A stretch of 64,000 nucleotides of DNA from Chitinophaga sp. YR573 (GCF_900110995.1 NZ_FOJF01000001.1:3942803-4006802); one strand, 5' to 3'. Numbered from the stretch's first letter, positions 9,953 to 20,175 are shown. Notes: generated by a model from the sequence alone, not told the origin. Translations and numbers: made by a program.

Positions 9953-10954
9953 TTACTTCTTATTCTTCAGAAGTATGGTATCGTTCTTCTTCGTATAAGA
10001 CAGCGATTCGGTCAGGCAAATTGTTTCCATCACATTTTTCAAGGTCTCTTTTTTGAAATTACCTGTATAAGTCCAATATTTTTTATCACTCTGGTTGATG
10101 ATGGTCACACCGTACATATTCTCTATTCCGGCACGTACTTCTTCAAAGGAAGCGTCTTTGAACAACAGGCTGCCCTGTTGCCAGCCAATCACTTCATCCT
10201 GCCGGAAAGTGGTTTTTACGAGTTCCAGTGAGCGGCAGTCGTAGCGTGCCTGTTCGCTGCAAAACAATATTACGGGTGTTTGTTCCTGCCGGGCGGTGAC
10301 TACTTTCACTTTACCTGTCAGCAAGGCTACAGTAATCTTTTGTTCGCTGCTATAGGCGCGGATGTTAAAAGAAGTACCGAGGGCGGTGGTGCTGGTATTG
10401 CCGGCATGTACGGTGAAGGTGCTGCCTGTTTCGGGGGCCACGTTAAAAAAGGCTTCTCCTTCTTCCAGGTAGATATCACGATGACCGTTTGCAAAATGAA
10501 CGGGATAACGAAGACGGCTGGCAGCGTTGAGAACGATGGTACTGCCATCTTCGAGGGTAATATGTCCGGTATCTCCTTTGGCGATGGTAACGATCATATA
10601 GCCATTGGAGATGACGTTATTATTTTTCAGGGCAAGAGGTTGTTCCTGGATGCCCTTATGGATAGCAGGTTTGTTGCGGAGCTGGAGGAACCAGGCGCCG
10701 GCAGCGATCAGCATGGCAACTGCGGCCGCCATGTAATACCATGGGCGCAGGGTGCGTGTCTGAGAGCGTTGTATACGTTTGGTCAGTTGCTGTCCGATGT
10801 CGTCCAGTTCTGTCTGTAATTCGCTTTCATTGATTTGTGTAGCGTGTTCGGGGTGAATGTCTTCAAACCACTGTTCTATTAAACGGGATTCTTCTGAAGT
10901 GCATTTTCCTTGGTTGTAACGCTCTAATATGTTCTTGATCTGTTCTAGCTCCAC
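9953..10954 (-). CDS. FecR-family anti-sigma factor
   Basis: Membrane anti-sigma regulator of 333 residues. The N-terminal 70 residues are cytoplasmic and acidic (ILERYNQGKCTSEESRLIEQWF); one membrane span lies at about 73-90 (YYMAAAVAMLIAAGAWFL). The periplasmic FecR domain follows at about 125-225 (GHITLEDGSTIVLNAASRLRYP, EAFFNVAPE), with a C-terminal DUF4974-like domain (LLFKDASFEEVRAGIENMYGVTI) near 258-333. It sits between its likely sigma factor (76 bases upstream) and the STN-bearing SusC, as is standard for Bacteroidota polysaccharide or iron uptake loci. Confidence 0.95.
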   Translation of the reverse strand: MELEQIKNILERYNQGKCTSEESRLIEQWFEDIHPEHATQINESELQTELDDIGQQLTKRIQRSQTRTLRPWYYMAAAVAMLIAAGAWFLQLRNKPAIHKGIQEQPLALKNNNVISNGYMIVTIAKGDTGHITLEDGSTIVLNAASRLRYPVHFANGHRDIYLEEGEAFFNVAPETGSTFTVHAGNTSTTALGTSFNIRAYSSEQKITVALLTGKVKVVTARQEQTPVILFCSEQARYDCRSLELVKTTFRQDEVIGWQQGSLLFKDASFEEVRAGIENMYGVTIINQSDKKYWTYTGNFKKETLKNVMETICLTESLSYTKKNDTILLKNKK

Positions 10955-11030
10955 CGATTTTCAGTTTAGATGTTGTCCTAATGTTGATATTGTCCCAGTT
11001 AGATGTCGTCCCTCTTTGTTCGTAGTACTA

Positions 11031-11630
11031 TCAGTTGGAAAAAAAAGTGTACATACTGGCTGCGGTGAGCAGTAGCAGTACAATATCTGGTTTAGCGTGG
11101 TTGGTGCGTAATATCTTTAAAGCTTTGGTAATCTGGTTCTTTACGGTTTGCTGTGAAAGGCCCAGGCGTACGGCTATCTGCTCTACCGTTTGATGTTCTA
11201 CCCGGCTGAGTATAAAGATTTCCTTCATACGTTCGGGCAGGTGGTTGATGGTATCAAACACGTCTTTGGTCCTGGCTTTGGTATCTACCAGTTCCGCGAT
11301 GCCACCTGGTTGTACGTCGAAATGTTCTATGAGTTGTTGCAGATATTTACGGTAGGTGCTGTTTTTACGGTATATATCGATGATTTTGTGTCTGGCAGAC
11401 TGGTACAGGTAGGATTTGAGGGATTCGTGTACGCTGAGGGATTGTCTTCTTTCCCATAGAGAGGTGAAGAGGTCCTGGAGTACATCTTTACTGGCTTCAC
11501 CTGCATCCATTTTACTGAGAATGTACAGGTATAAAGGCTGGCTGTAGCGGGCATAAATGACATTGAATGCCTTCACATTGTCCTGTTGCAGCAGCAATAG
11601 TAATTCTTGATCGGTATAATTACTATACAT
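11031..11630 (-). CDS. ECF sigma factor (FecI-like, Bacteroidetes family)
   Basis: RNA polymerase sigma-70 family protein of 199 residues. Region 2 is visible as YARYSQPLYLYILSKM through KDVLQDLFTSLWERRQSL, and region 4 as ILSRVEHQTVEQIAVRLGLSQQTVKNQITKALKIL. The C-terminal tail is hydrophobic (IVLLLLTAASMYTFF), which occurs in this subfamily. It is the first gene of the minus-strand locus and is expected to activate the FecR-SusC-SusD genes behind it, held in check by the FecR at 9953-10954. Confidence 0.94.
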   Translation of the reverse strand: MYSNYTDQELLLLLQQDNVKAFNVIYARYSQPLYLYILSKMDAGEASKDVLQDLFTSLWERRQSLSVHESLKSYLYQSARHKIIDIYRKNSTYRKYLQQLIEHFDVQPGGIAELVDTKARTKDVFDTINHLPERMKEIFILSRVEHQTVEQIAVRLGLSQQTVKNQITKALKILRTNHAKPDIVLLLLTAASMYTFFSN

Positions 11631-11820
11631 GGAATACAGGGGATTCTAAAGAATTTTGGTTGACAAAAGGGTTTATTACCAGCGGATAGTGCATTATCAG
11701 TTGGCCTTTGGTTAATGTTATGTTAACGAAAATTAATGCATTTTAATCAATTACCAAACAATTTACGGGGCTTACTTCTCAAGTAGGGTGTTATATGATG
11801 AAGATCAGAGCTTTGGTTTA

Positions 11821-11895
11821 ATTTTGGGGTGCAGGGCGAAGCCCTGCAAAAAACGGCTAATTTTTTTGGTGGAGCGAAGCTCCACCAAAAAAATT
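11821..11895. repeat. Dispersed double-hairpin repeat, copy 1
   Basis: First of four copies in the window. Hairpin A (11830-11848) is TGCAGGGC-GAA-GCCCTGCA. Hairpin B (11859-11895) has 17-base perfectly paired arms, starting AATTTTTTTGG and closing on the same GAA triloop. Both have GCGAAGC as their tip. It lies just past the stop codon of the AraC gene (minus strand) and could also end transcription. Confidence 0.9.
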
Positions 11896-11899
11896 ACTC

Positions 11900-12775
11900 T
11901 TACGCTTCTTTAAGTCTGAGTTCATTTTTATACTCTTTGGGAGTTTTACCGACTATCTCTTTGAAGAAGCGGTTGAAGTTGGAGAGGTTCTTGAATCCGC
12001 AGGAATAGGCTATTTCTGCGATGGACCAGTCTTCTTCGGTCAGGCGTTTGCAGGCGTGGCCGATGCGTACTTCGTTGAGGAACTGTACAAAGGACTTCTT
12101 TGTACGGTTTTTAAAGAAGCGGCAGAAGGACTGTGGAGAGAGGTTGGTGATGCTGGCTACGTCATGGAGAGAGATCTCTTTGGAGAAATTGCTCATCACG
12201 TATTTGAACACCTCATCTATCTTGTGGTTGTCTTTCGCGTTAAAGGCGTGGGAATAACCTGTACTGGCCAGGTAATGCACGTCTTTGGTTTCCGTGAGAA
12301 CTTTCAGGATGCCCAGCAGGGAGATGATACGTTCCAGTCCTTCTTTTTTGGGAAGGGTAAGGATTTCATCTTTCAGCAGATCGTAGGTGGGGCCTTCGAT
12401 CTTCATGCCGCGTTGAGCTCTGTGGAAAAGGTCTGTGAGTGCTTTTGTTTCGGGCAGGCCATAGAATTTATCCCCGAAGATGTCTTTCGGGAAGTAGATA
12501 ACTACAGAGCGTGCCTTTAGCGCTTCATTGTTCTGATAATAGCTTTCATCGTTATACCACACATGTGGGATATGTGGGCCGAGAAACACCATATCACCTA
12601 CATCAAAGCTCTCGATGCTGTCGCCAACAATTCGTTTACCATTGCTTTCGGTCACAAAAACCAGTTCACATTCCGGATGGAAGTGGAAAGGTGTATTAAA
12701 ATAAGGATCACATCGTTCAATGATAGTGATCTGATTGTCGGCAAATGCCCCCACTTTAATAAGAATGGGTTTCAT
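11900..12775 (-). CDS. AraC-family transcriptional regulator
   Basis: DNA-binding regulator of 291 residues. The N-terminal half is a cupin-like ligand domain (FHFHPECELVFV, about 30-85, and GDMVFLGPHIPHVWY). The C-terminal 100 residues are the double helix-turn-helix AraC domain (ISLHDVASITNLSPQSFCRFFKNRTKKSF, then WSIAEIAYSCGFKNLSNFNRFFKEIVGKTPKEYKNE). Ligand unknown. It is transcribed away from the LacI gene at 13060 and stops beside repeat copy 1. It may regulate one of the neighbouring Sus loci, but no operator was identified. Confidence 0.95.
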   Translation of the reverse strand: MKPILIKVGAFADNQITIIERCDPYFNTPFHFHPECELVFVTESNGKRIVGDSIESFDVGDMVFLGPHIPHVWYNDESYYQNNEALKARSVVIYFPKDIFGDKFYGLPETKALTDLFHRAQRGMKIEGPTYDLLKDEILTLPKKEGLERIISLLGILKVLTETKDVHYLASTGYSHAFNAKDNHKIDEVFKYVMSNFSKEISLHDVASITNLSPQSFCRFFKNRTKKSFVQFLNEVRIGHACKRLTEEDWSIAEIAYSCGFKNLSNFNRFFKEIVGKTPKEYKNELRLKEA

Positions 12776-13059
12776 GTATTTATAAGTTTAAGCATCCTAT
12801 TGCCCCGTCTGGTGGCTCTCGACGGCAGTATACAGCCATTCACGCATGACCCTGGCAGCTGATTAATTGCCGTCAAATATTGATTCTCCCCCCTAACGGA
12901 ACTTTTCCGGTGAATGTGCCAAATTATCAAAAATCGGTTAAAAAAACATCATTTTTCAATAAATCTCATTTATAAATATGAAAATGGCAGTATTAATTTA
13001 TTTGGCGCTTTGCTGTTAAGATTATAATTTTCTAATAAATCAAACCAAATCTAAATTTC

Positions 13060-14079
13060 GTGAAAGGAATATCCATTAAAGATATAGCCCAACAGGCGGG
13101 CGTTTCACCTACAACAGTTTCTTTTGTATTAAATGGTAAAGGGAAGGAAAAAAGGATCAGTGAGCAGGTAAGCAAGCGTATAATGAAGATAGCTGCAAAG
13201 CTGAAATACAAGCCCAATCAGCTTGCACGCGGTTTACGTACAGGGAAGACCAAAACAATCGGGCTAATTGTAGAAGATATCGCTAATAGTTTTTTTGCCA
13301 ATGTGGCTAAGGTGGTAGAGGATGAGGCCGATAAATATGGTTATAAGGTATTATTTGGCAGTACGGAGGATAATGAAGAAAAAGCCAAAGGCTTGCTGGA
13401 GGTATTGCGTTACCGGCAGGTGGACGGGTATATTATCACGCCTACGCTGAACCTGGATAAGGAAATTGCTTCTTTGCAAAAGCCGGTGGTACTGATGGAC
13501 CGTTATTTTCCGAATGTGCAGGACTTCAACTATGTGGTAGTGGATAATTTCCAGGGGGCGTATACGGCGGTGAGTCATATGGTGGACCAGGGATATAAGA
13601 AGATAGCGATTATCACCACTTCCTCTTCACAGATTCAGATGCAATTGCGTTTGGATGGTTTCGTACAGGCATTACAGGAGCATAATCTTCCCGCAGGTAA
13701 GAATATGATCAAACGTTTGGCTTTTGATCTGGACAGACCTGGATTTATACAGGAGATTACGAAGTACCTGCAGCATAATACAGACCTGGATGCGATCTTT
13801 TTTGCAACCAACTATCTGGGCATCTGTGGCATTGAGAGCATACGTGCGTTGAAGTTACAGATAGGGAAAGACCTGGGTATGGTAAGTTTTGATGATCATG
13901 ATATCTTTAGATTACACAGCCCTTCTATCACTTGTGTAGCACAGCCTGTAGAAGAAATCGGCCGCAGGTTAATTCAATTATTGATAGAAGAACTTGATAA
14001 CAATTCAGTGACAAGAGCACAGGTAGTGTTACCATTGGAACTGCGTAAGAGGGAATCTACGATGATGAGAATAAAGTAA
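13060..14079 (+). CDS. LacI/GalR-family transcriptional regulator
   Basis: Sugar-responsive regulator of 339 residues. The start is a GTG at 13060. The N-terminal helix-turn-helix is classic (SIKDIAQQAGVSPTTVSFVLNGK, with hinge YKPNQLARGLRTGKTKTIGLIV), and residues 60-330 form the periplasmic-binding-protein-like effector domain (VSFDDHDIFRLHSPSITCVAQPVEEIGRRL). It lies 989 bases upstream of a same-strand SusC/SusD pair (15069-19973) and is the obvious candidate regulator of it. An imperfect 15-base palindrome at 14894-14908 in that gap is a possible operator. Confidence 0.95.
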   Translation: MKGISIKDIAQQAGVSPTTVSFVLNGKGKEKRISEQVSKRIMKIAAKLKYKPNQLARGLRTGKTKTIGLIVEDIANSFFANVAKVVEDEADKYGYKVLFGSTEDNEEKAKGLLEVLRYRQVDGYIITPTLNLDKEIASLQKPVVLMDRYFPNVQDFNYVVVDNFQGAYTAVSHMVDQGYKKIAIITTSSSQIQMQLRLDGFVQALQEHNLPAGKNMIKRLAFDLDRPGFIQEITKYLQHNTDLDAIFFATNYLGICGIESIRALKLQIGKDLGMVSFDDHDIFRLHSPSITCVAQPVEEIGRRLIQLLIEELDNNSVTRAQVVLPLELRKRESTMMRIK

Positions 14080-14135
14080 GTTTTTTACCCCGTTATGAAC
14101 ATAGTGTTAATTCGCGTTGCGATGCATAATATATA

Positions 14136-14167
14136 TTTGCGAAGTAAGGAATTTTTTTATAAGTTTG
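14136..14167 (+). promoter_or_regulatory. Candidate Bacteroidetes-type promoter, upstream block
   Basis: TTTG at 14136-14139, a 20-base spacer, then TAAGTTTG at 14160-14167, which fits the TAnnTTTG -7 consensus. The surrounding bases resemble the block at 14544-14575. Confidence 0.5.
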
Positions 14168-14543
14168 AGAAGAACAGAAATTATTCTGCTTTTATGAAAA
14201 CTGATGATAACCCGTAGCTGCTATGCCTGAATAATGTGAATCATCTCTGATTTTATCTACAGGAAAATTTTTTGAAGGAATACGAAGTGAAGTATTATCT
14301 ATAGGGATACTGTGTTTAATCCGAACTCATCCATATAGCAAATAAAATTTAATATATAAAAAGAGTAGTGAAATGAGCTGATGCTTTATTGCTAAATTAT
14401 AGTAGCATATTGCTGATATGCTAAATTTTATAGCTATTTAAAAGTGCATAAGGCATTCATTATCAATATTTACAACGAAGGTGTTATTGTATTATTAATT
14501 CTATTTAGCAGCTTTGAATTGTGTTAAAATTTTGTAAAAAATA

Positions 14544-14575
14544 TTTGTGAAGTAGAAAAACTTTATATAAGTTTG
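14544..14575 (+). promoter_or_regulatory. Candidate Bacteroidetes-type promoter, downstream block
   Basis: TTTG at 14544-14547, a 20-base spacer and TAAGTTTG at 14568-14575. This is the same spacing and the same -7 octamer as the block 408 bases upstream. A start here would give a leader of nearly 490 bases for the SusC gene. Confidence 0.5.
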
Positions 14576-14893
14576 AAGCCACAATGAAGCTAAGGGACAA
14601 GGCTGTAGAGAAATAGTGAATGATTTCTTTTTTTTAACAAGAGGATGCTAAAACGTTAAAGTATTGAACGCTTAATGATAAGAGCAGGAATACGGTAGGA
14701 TTGATAATTAAGCAGGGGAACAATGAAAAGGGTATTTTTTCGTAGCGAACGTTATGCGAACATTAAGAGAATGTAGCATCAACCAAATGGACATTAATAA
14801 CATTTCAACAATAGAAGTAAACGTAACGTAACAGAACACAATGACCATTAGTTCAAATTAATAATGCTTGATTTCGGTATTCCTATACTTATA

Positions 14894-14908
14894 TGTGTCG
14901 ACGTCACA
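14894..14908. promoter_or_regulatory. Imperfect 15-base palindrome, possible LacI-type operator
   Basis: TGTGTCGACGTCACA reads the same on both strands except for one mismatched pair and the central base. It lies 160 bases upstream of SusC and downstream of a LacI gene. Odd-length, CG-centred palindromes fit LacI-family operators, but this is inference. Confidence 0.3.
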
Positions 14909-15068
14909 GTTAAGTAATAACTAGAATTTTATTGTATGCTGCTTTTTTAAGTGCTATCAGTGATAGTGCATAGCTATTGCCTTGTGTCAACTGTCTAAAA
15001 TAATACACACTTGTTTATAAAATTTATCCTTATTAAACACACCACAGTTTCAAATTAAAAAAATAAAA

Positions 15069-18000
15069 ATGAAGAGATCGCTTTTCTTATTTGCGGTTCT
15101 TTCTGTTTTGTGCATTCAGTTTGCCTGGGCTCAGCAGAAAATAACCATCACGGGCGTTGTAAAAGACTCGAAAGGCTCCGCCCTCCCAGGCGTGAGTGTT
15201 TCTGAGAAAGGAACCACTAACGGTACTATGACCGATGGTGCAGGTAGCTTTAAACTTAGCGCCAGTTCTACAGGTACCCTTGTATTTTCATACATCGGAT
15301 ATCTGAAACAGGAAGTTGCAGTAGGCGGTAATACCAGCCTGAATGTATCACTTGCTGATGATCCTAAAGGATTACAGGAAGTAGTGGTGACCGCAATGGG
15401 TATTAAAAGAGAGACCCGTGCATTAGGTTACGCTGTAAGTACTGTAACATCTAAAGAACTTACCCAAACAGGTAGCACTAACTTTGCATCTGCTTTATAT
15501 GGTAAAGCTGCTGGTGTGAAGATTGTTGCTGCTCCGGGTGGTGCTTCTTCAGCTGTTACTGTGCAGATCAGAGGTGTAAACTCTTATAATGGAAGCACTC
15601 AGCCTTTGTATGTGGTAGATGGTGTTCCTATCAGGAACTTTAACTCGCTTACACAATCATCCTGGAATACTACCAATAACAGAATTGATGGTAATGGAGC
15701 TTTGGATATTAATCCGGAAGACATTGAAAGTCTTTCTGTGTTAAAAGGTGCGAGTGCTACTGCACTGTACGGTTCTGAAGCAGGCAATGGTGTAGTTATA
15801 ATCACTACAAAGAAAGGTACTAAAGGCGCTCACGGAATAGGTGTAGATGTAAACTACATTTACAATACTGAAAGAGTTGCAAGTACTCCTGATTACCAGG
15901 AAACATATGGTCCTGGTTATGATGCGCAGACCAACTTAAGTATCCCTGCTTCTTATGATGGCTGGGTAACTGACGCTGATGGTTCTAAACATCCTTTTTA
16001 CAGGGCTTATGCGCAGTTTGGTCCTAAGTTTAACGGCCAGGATGTGAAGTACTGGGATGGTACCACTAAAAAATACTCAGCTGTAAAGAATAACTATAAG
16101 GATTTCTATGAGAAAGGTTACAATTCTACGTTGAACGTAGCAATGTCTAATGCAAGTGATGCAGGTAACTATCGTTTCTCTTACAGCCGTATTGACTATA
16201 AGAGTATCATGCCAGGAAGTAATCTGTATAAGAACAACTTCAACTTCAATGGTACATTGAACCTGAGCAAGAAGATAAGTTTGGATGTTGTGTCTACTTA
16301 CAATAATAACTTTACTCACAACCGTCCGGAAGCGATGGGTAACCTGTTTGGTTCTTATAATGGTTTTGCAAGCCGTATGGATGATATGGAGACCTATAAA
16401 ACAAGGTATCAGACTTCAAACGGTTATAAATACGTGACGTATAATAACACCAACTACGATCAGGATCAGAAATTCCTCTACAATATGAGAGCTACTAACC
16501 TGCTTGATTATATGTGGAACAACATGCGTAACAGCTATGATGAGACTCAGAACCGTTTTATCAACAGTGTTACTTTAAATGTTAGCATTCTTGATAACCT
16601 GCGTTTCAGAGCAAGAGCTGGTGGTGACTTCACCACACTGGGTACTGAAGATAAGGAGCATAATGAAAAACCTTCTTCTTTAGGTTATACAGGAAGATAC
16701 TGGTTACAGACAAGAGTTAACAATGTAATCTATGGAGATGCGATGGTGGTATATAGTCCTAAAATCACTAACGATCTTGGTATGTCTTTGACTGGTGGTC
16801 TTACTGGTCGTAAACAGAATTACAGTTACCAGTCTACTTCAACAAACGGAGGACTTGTAAATGAAAACTGGTTCAGTGTTAGCAACTCTGCTAATACAGT
16901 TAGTGCGCAGGCTGTTCGTGCTGAACAGATAGATGTTGCTACATTCGGTATCTTAAACCTGAACTACAAGAGCTTCCTGTATGTAGAAGGTACTGCTCGT
17001 TATGAGGCTACTTCTACACTGGCTAAAGGTAATAACACTTATTTTTACCCTTCCTTCAATGCTGGTTTTGTATTCTCTGATGTTGTAAAACTGCCTTCAT
17101 TTATCAGCTATGGTAAATTAAGAGCATCTTATGGTCTGGTGGGTAATCACCCTTCCATCTATCAGGCTAACGTAGCTTACAACCAGTTTGGTGTTGCTTA
17201 TAACAGCACTAACATTTTGTATCAGCAGCCTAATAACAATCAATTCGGTAATAATGGTCTGAAGTCTGAGCAGAAAAGAGAATCTGAATTTGGTTTAGAA
17301 ACTAAATTCCTTGATGGTAAGATAGGACTTGATTTTAGTTACTATAATAACAAAATTAAACGTCAGATCCTGTTTGCTACAACAGCATCATCTACAGGTG
17401 CAACATCTGCGATCATGAACGCTGGTACTCTTTCTAACTACGGTTATGAGGCAGCTATCAATGCAACACCAATCAGTGGTAAAGACTTCCGTTGGTCTAC
17501 ACGTTTCAACTTCGCATTGAACAGAAACAAACTGCTTGAACTGAGCGACGGTCTGACCAGCTTAACTGAAAACTTTGAAGGTGGTGGATATGCGATTGCA
17601 AGATCTGAAATAGGTGATCCACTGGGTAACATATATGTACATCCAATGACTACAGACACTAAGGGTAACCGTGTAGTTGGTTCAAATGGTCTGTATACAG
17701 TAAATACTGCTGACTATAAATTAGTTGGTAACATTATGCCTAAGTTTGTAGGTGGGTTCTCCAATACTTTCACTTACAAGCAATTTGCTCTTGATGTAAC
17801 ATTAGACTACCGTTATGGTGGCGTACTTACCTCTATTCCTACTTATTATCAGCTGGGTGGTGGTATGTTTAAAAGCACCCTTCAGTACAGAGATGCTGCT
17901 CATGGTGGTATTGCTTACAACGTAACTGACGAAGCTAATGCTGTTTATGTTGCAGCTGCTGGTGGTTCACGTAATGACGGTTTAATCCTGCCAGGTGTTA

Positions 18001-18350
18001 AAGCTGACGGAACTACAAATGATAAAGTTGTTTCTGCTGCTAACTACTACCTGAGCAACTACAACTGGAGAGATGGTGATTATTCTGCTGCAGTAATGAA
18101 GAACAGTTATATCAAAGTTCGTGAAGTAGCGTTGACTTACAACATGCCTAAGAGCATCGTTGAGAAACTGCACTTCCAGGGACTGCAACTGTCAGTGATC
18201 GGACGTAACCTGTTCTATATTTACAAATCATTGCCTTATGGTTTAGATCCTGAAGTAGCTACAGGTTCAAGATGGCTGGATCAGGGTATTGACAATGGTA
18301 CTGCCGGACCTACAAGAAGCCTGGGTGCTAGTTTGCGCGCACGTTTCTAG
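15069..18350 (+). CDS. SusC/RagA-family TonB-dependent outer-membrane transporter
   Basis: Barrel transporter of 1093 residues. It has a signal peptide (about 1-21, ending FAWAQ), a CarboxypepD_reg-like domain (about 24-110, ITITGVVKDSKGSALPGVSV), the plug with INPEDIESLSVLKGASATALYG and VVIITTKKG, and a barrel ending SLRARF. There is no STN domain. It is followed by its SusD partner after 36 bases. Its position downstream of the LacI gene suggests a sugar substrate under LacI control; no glycoside hydrolase lies beside it to name the sugar. Confidence 0.95.
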   Translation: MKRSLFLFAVLSVLCIQFAWAQQKITITGVVKDSKGSALPGVSVSEKGTTNGTMTDGAGSFKLSASSTGTLVFSYIGYLKQEVAVGGNTSLNVSLADDPKGLQEVVVTAMGIKRETRALGYAVSTVTSKELTQTGSTNFASALYGKAAGVKIVAAPGGASSAVTVQIRGVNSYNGSTQPLYVVDGVPIRNFNSLTQSSWNTTNNRIDGNGALDINPEDIESLSVLKGASATALYGSEAGNGVVIITTKKGTKGAHGIGVDVNYIYNTERVASTPDYQETYGPGYDAQTNLSIPASYDGWVTDADGSKHPFYRAYAQFGPKFNGQDVKYWDGTTKKYSAVKNNYKDFYEKGYNSTLNVAMSNASDAGNYRFSYSRIDYKSIMPGSNLYKNNFNFNGTLNLSKKISLDVVSTYNNNFTHNRPEAMGNLFGSYNGFASRMDDMETYKTRYQTSNGYKYVTYNNTNYDQDQKFLYNMRATNLLDYMWNNMRNSYDETQNRFINSVTLNVSILDNLRFRARAGGDFTTLGTEDKEHNEKPSSLGYTGRYWLQTRVNNVIYGDAMVVYSPKITNDLGMSLTGGLTGRKQNYSYQSTSTNGGLVNENWFSVSNSANTVSAQAVRAEQIDVATFGILNLNYKSFLYVEGTARYEATSTLAKGNNTYFYPSFNAGFVFSDVVKLPSFISYGKLRASYGLVGNHPSIYQANVAYNQFGVAYNSTNILYQQPNNNQFGNNGLKSEQKRESEFGLETKFLDGKIGLDFSYYNNKIKRQILFATTASSTGATSAIMNAGTLSNYGYEAAINATPISGKDFRWSTRFNFALNRNKLLELSDGLTSLTENFEGGGYAIARSEIGDPLGNIYVHPMTTDTKGNRVVGSNGLYTVNTADYKLVGNIMPKFVGGFSNTFTYKQFALDVTLDYRYGGVLTSIPTYYQLGGGMFKSTLQYRDAAHGGIAYNVTDEANAVYVAAAGGSRNDGLILPGVKADGTTNDKVVSAANYYLSNYNWRDGDYSAAVMKNSYIKVREVALTYNMPKSIVEKLHFQGLQLSVIGRNLFYIYKSLPYGLDPEVATGSRWLDQGIDNGTAGPTRSLGASLRARF

Positions 18351-18386
18351 TTGATCATTTTCTAAACGATTTTTAAAAAGACAATA

Positions 18387-19973
18387 ATGAAAAGACTTTT
18401 GATAAATACAGCCCTCCTCATGTTACTTGTAGGTACTTTCAGTTCCTGTAAGAAAAAGCTGGAGGATGATTATTTGAACCCGGAATTAACTACTACAGGT
18501 TCTTTGAGTAAACTGTTCTCTGGTATGTTCATGAATAAAAGGATACATCCTTCATACTGGGATTATTACACTTTTGTGATGCCAACTACTGCTGCTTTCA
18601 CACAGTTAACAGCATTAGTACCAGGCAACCAGATGTATGTTCCGAATACTTCTTACACAGAAGGTCGCTGGACAGATTTTTACAATGGTAGTGTTGATGC
18701 TGGTCAGGATTATAATTACAGTGGTCCTGGTATCCTGAACTCTTACAGGGAAATGCAGACTTCCCTGGGTGCTCTTTCTGCTTCACAGCAACAGCAGCAG
18801 CAGGTATTCCTGAAATGTGCTCAGGTGCTGGTTTATGATCAGACCGCACAATTGATTGATCTTTGGGGTGATATTCCTTTCTCCCAGGCTAGTTCCCTGA
18901 ATGCAGACCGTACCATTAAACCAGCGCCATTTGATGATGCAGCTGCTTTATATGATACATTGATCTCCGGACTGAAAGACCTGAACACATACTTTGATAC
19001 TGTTACTGTAGTATCATCAGTAAGTTCTGAGCTTACTAAAGCAGATCTTATGTATGCGGGTAACATTTCTTACTGGCAGCGTTATGCTAACTCACTGCGT
19101 CTTCGTTTATTAATGAGGATCTCTAATGTGAGTGAATCTAAAGCACAAACTGCAATTACAACAATGCTTTCTGATGCGGCTACTTATCCGATGATTGACG
19201 ATAACACCGAGAATGCTACCTTTAAAATGAGCCCAACCGCAGTAAGAAGTGATCTGCGTGATGTATTCACTGACTTCGGTTATGCTCCTGATTACCTGCT
19301 GAACACTGTAATGGTCGCAAATAGTGATCCACGTACAGCAGTAATATTTGATGCTAATAAAATCAACGGTTACAAAGGTGTTCCTTATAATGTAACTAAC
19401 ACTGAATATGAGGCTGGTGGATATGCTACTTACGACTCTGCTACTTTTTATTACAACTATAACGTTCCAGGTGTAATGTTTACTGCAGCGGAAGTGAGCT
19501 TCCTGAAAGCAGAAGCTGGCGAAAGATGGGGTGTTGGAAGTGCACAGACTTCATACGAAACAGGTATCAATCAATCTATAGGATTCTGGTATGGTATTAA
19601 CCAGTCAAGAATTTTAAGAGATGGAACACCTACACAGTGGCCTGTAGAAACTTCCCCAACTGCTGCTGCGATCACTACTTATCTGGCAATGCCTGCTATT
19701 GCATATAGCGGTACTACTACAGAAAAGCTGAACAAGATCTATCTGCAGAAATGGGTAAACTTCAGCGTACTGCAAGCAGGTCAGGCATGGGCTGAATTAA
19801 GAAGAACAGATTATCCTGTACTGTCATTCGCAACTGCCGGTAACTCTACTGCATCTGCGCCTCCAGTGCGTTTACTGTACCCTTCTACAGAAAAACTGTA
19901 CAATACAGCTAACTACAATTCAGTATCTGCAAAAGATACAAGAGATACTAAGATTTTCTGGGACGTGAAGTAA
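18387..19973 (+). CDS. SusD/RagB-like nutrient-binding lipoprotein
   Basis: Lipoprotein of 528 residues with lipobox Cys21 (FSSC) followed by KKKLEDDYLNPE, as in SusD-like_2 proteins. Interior helices (YWQRYANSLRLRLLMRISNVSESKAQ) and a C-terminal WAELRRTDYPVLSF segment match the family. It is the partner of the SusC at 15069-18350 and the last gene of that operon, since a strong terminator follows 24 bases after the stop. Confidence 0.93.
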   Translation: MKRLLINTALLMLLVGTFSSCKKKLEDDYLNPELTTTGSLSKLFSGMFMNKRIHPSYWDYYTFVMPTTAAFTQLTALVPGNQMYVPNTSYTEGRWTDFYNGSVDAGQDYNYSGPGILNSYREMQTSLGALSASQQQQQQVFLKCAQVLVYDQTAQLIDLWGDIPFSQASSLNADRTIKPAPFDDAAALYDTLISGLKDLNTYFDTVTVVSSVSSELTKADLMYAGNISYWQRYANSLRLRLLMRISNVSESKAQTAITTMLSDAATYPMIDDNTENATFKMSPTAVRSDLRDVFTDFGYAPDYLLNTVMVANSDPRTAVIFDANKINGYKGVPYNVTNTEYEAGGYATYDSATFYYNYNVPGVMFTAAEVSFLKAEAGERWGVGSAQTSYETGINQSIGFWYGINQSRILRDGTPTQWPVETSPTAAAITTYLAMPAIAYSGTTTEKLNKIYLQKWVNFSVLQAGQAWAELRRTDYPVLSFATAGNSTASAPPVRLLYPSTEKLYNTANYNSVSAKDTRDTKIFWDVK

Positions 19974-19997
19974 TTCACTAAACAGGAATGATATTCC

Positions 19998-20033
19998 GGG
20001 ATGGCCCGCCTTTTAGGTGGGCCATCCCTTTTT
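19998..20033 (+). terminator. Intrinsic terminator of the SusC/SusD operon
   Basis: GGGATGGCCCGCC pairs with GGTGGGCCATCCC around a TTTTA loop (one G-T pair), followed by five T. Confidence 0.9.
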
Positions 20034-20175
20034 ATATATACCCCATTAACCCCAATTCCCTCATTTCCTTACAAAAAGGTTTAATTTTCAATATGTAAGA
20101 AAAATTATATTGTTAATCCGTACATTGTATTGAGCCACTTTCAACCAGAATACTTGTTATGATAAACGCATCGTT

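Larger units (their letters stand above)
14080..15068 (+). other. Long AT-rich gap and probable long leader of the SusC/SusD operon
   Basis: No credible protein-coding frame was seen in these 989 bases. They contain two near-copies of a promoter-like block (14136-14167 and 14544-14575), a perfect 8-base-arm hairpin (TAGCATAT at 14403-14410, ATATGCTA at 14416-14423) and a 15-base imperfect palindrome at 14894-14908. If transcription starts at the second block, the leader ahead of SusC is close to 490 bases. Confidence 0.6.
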
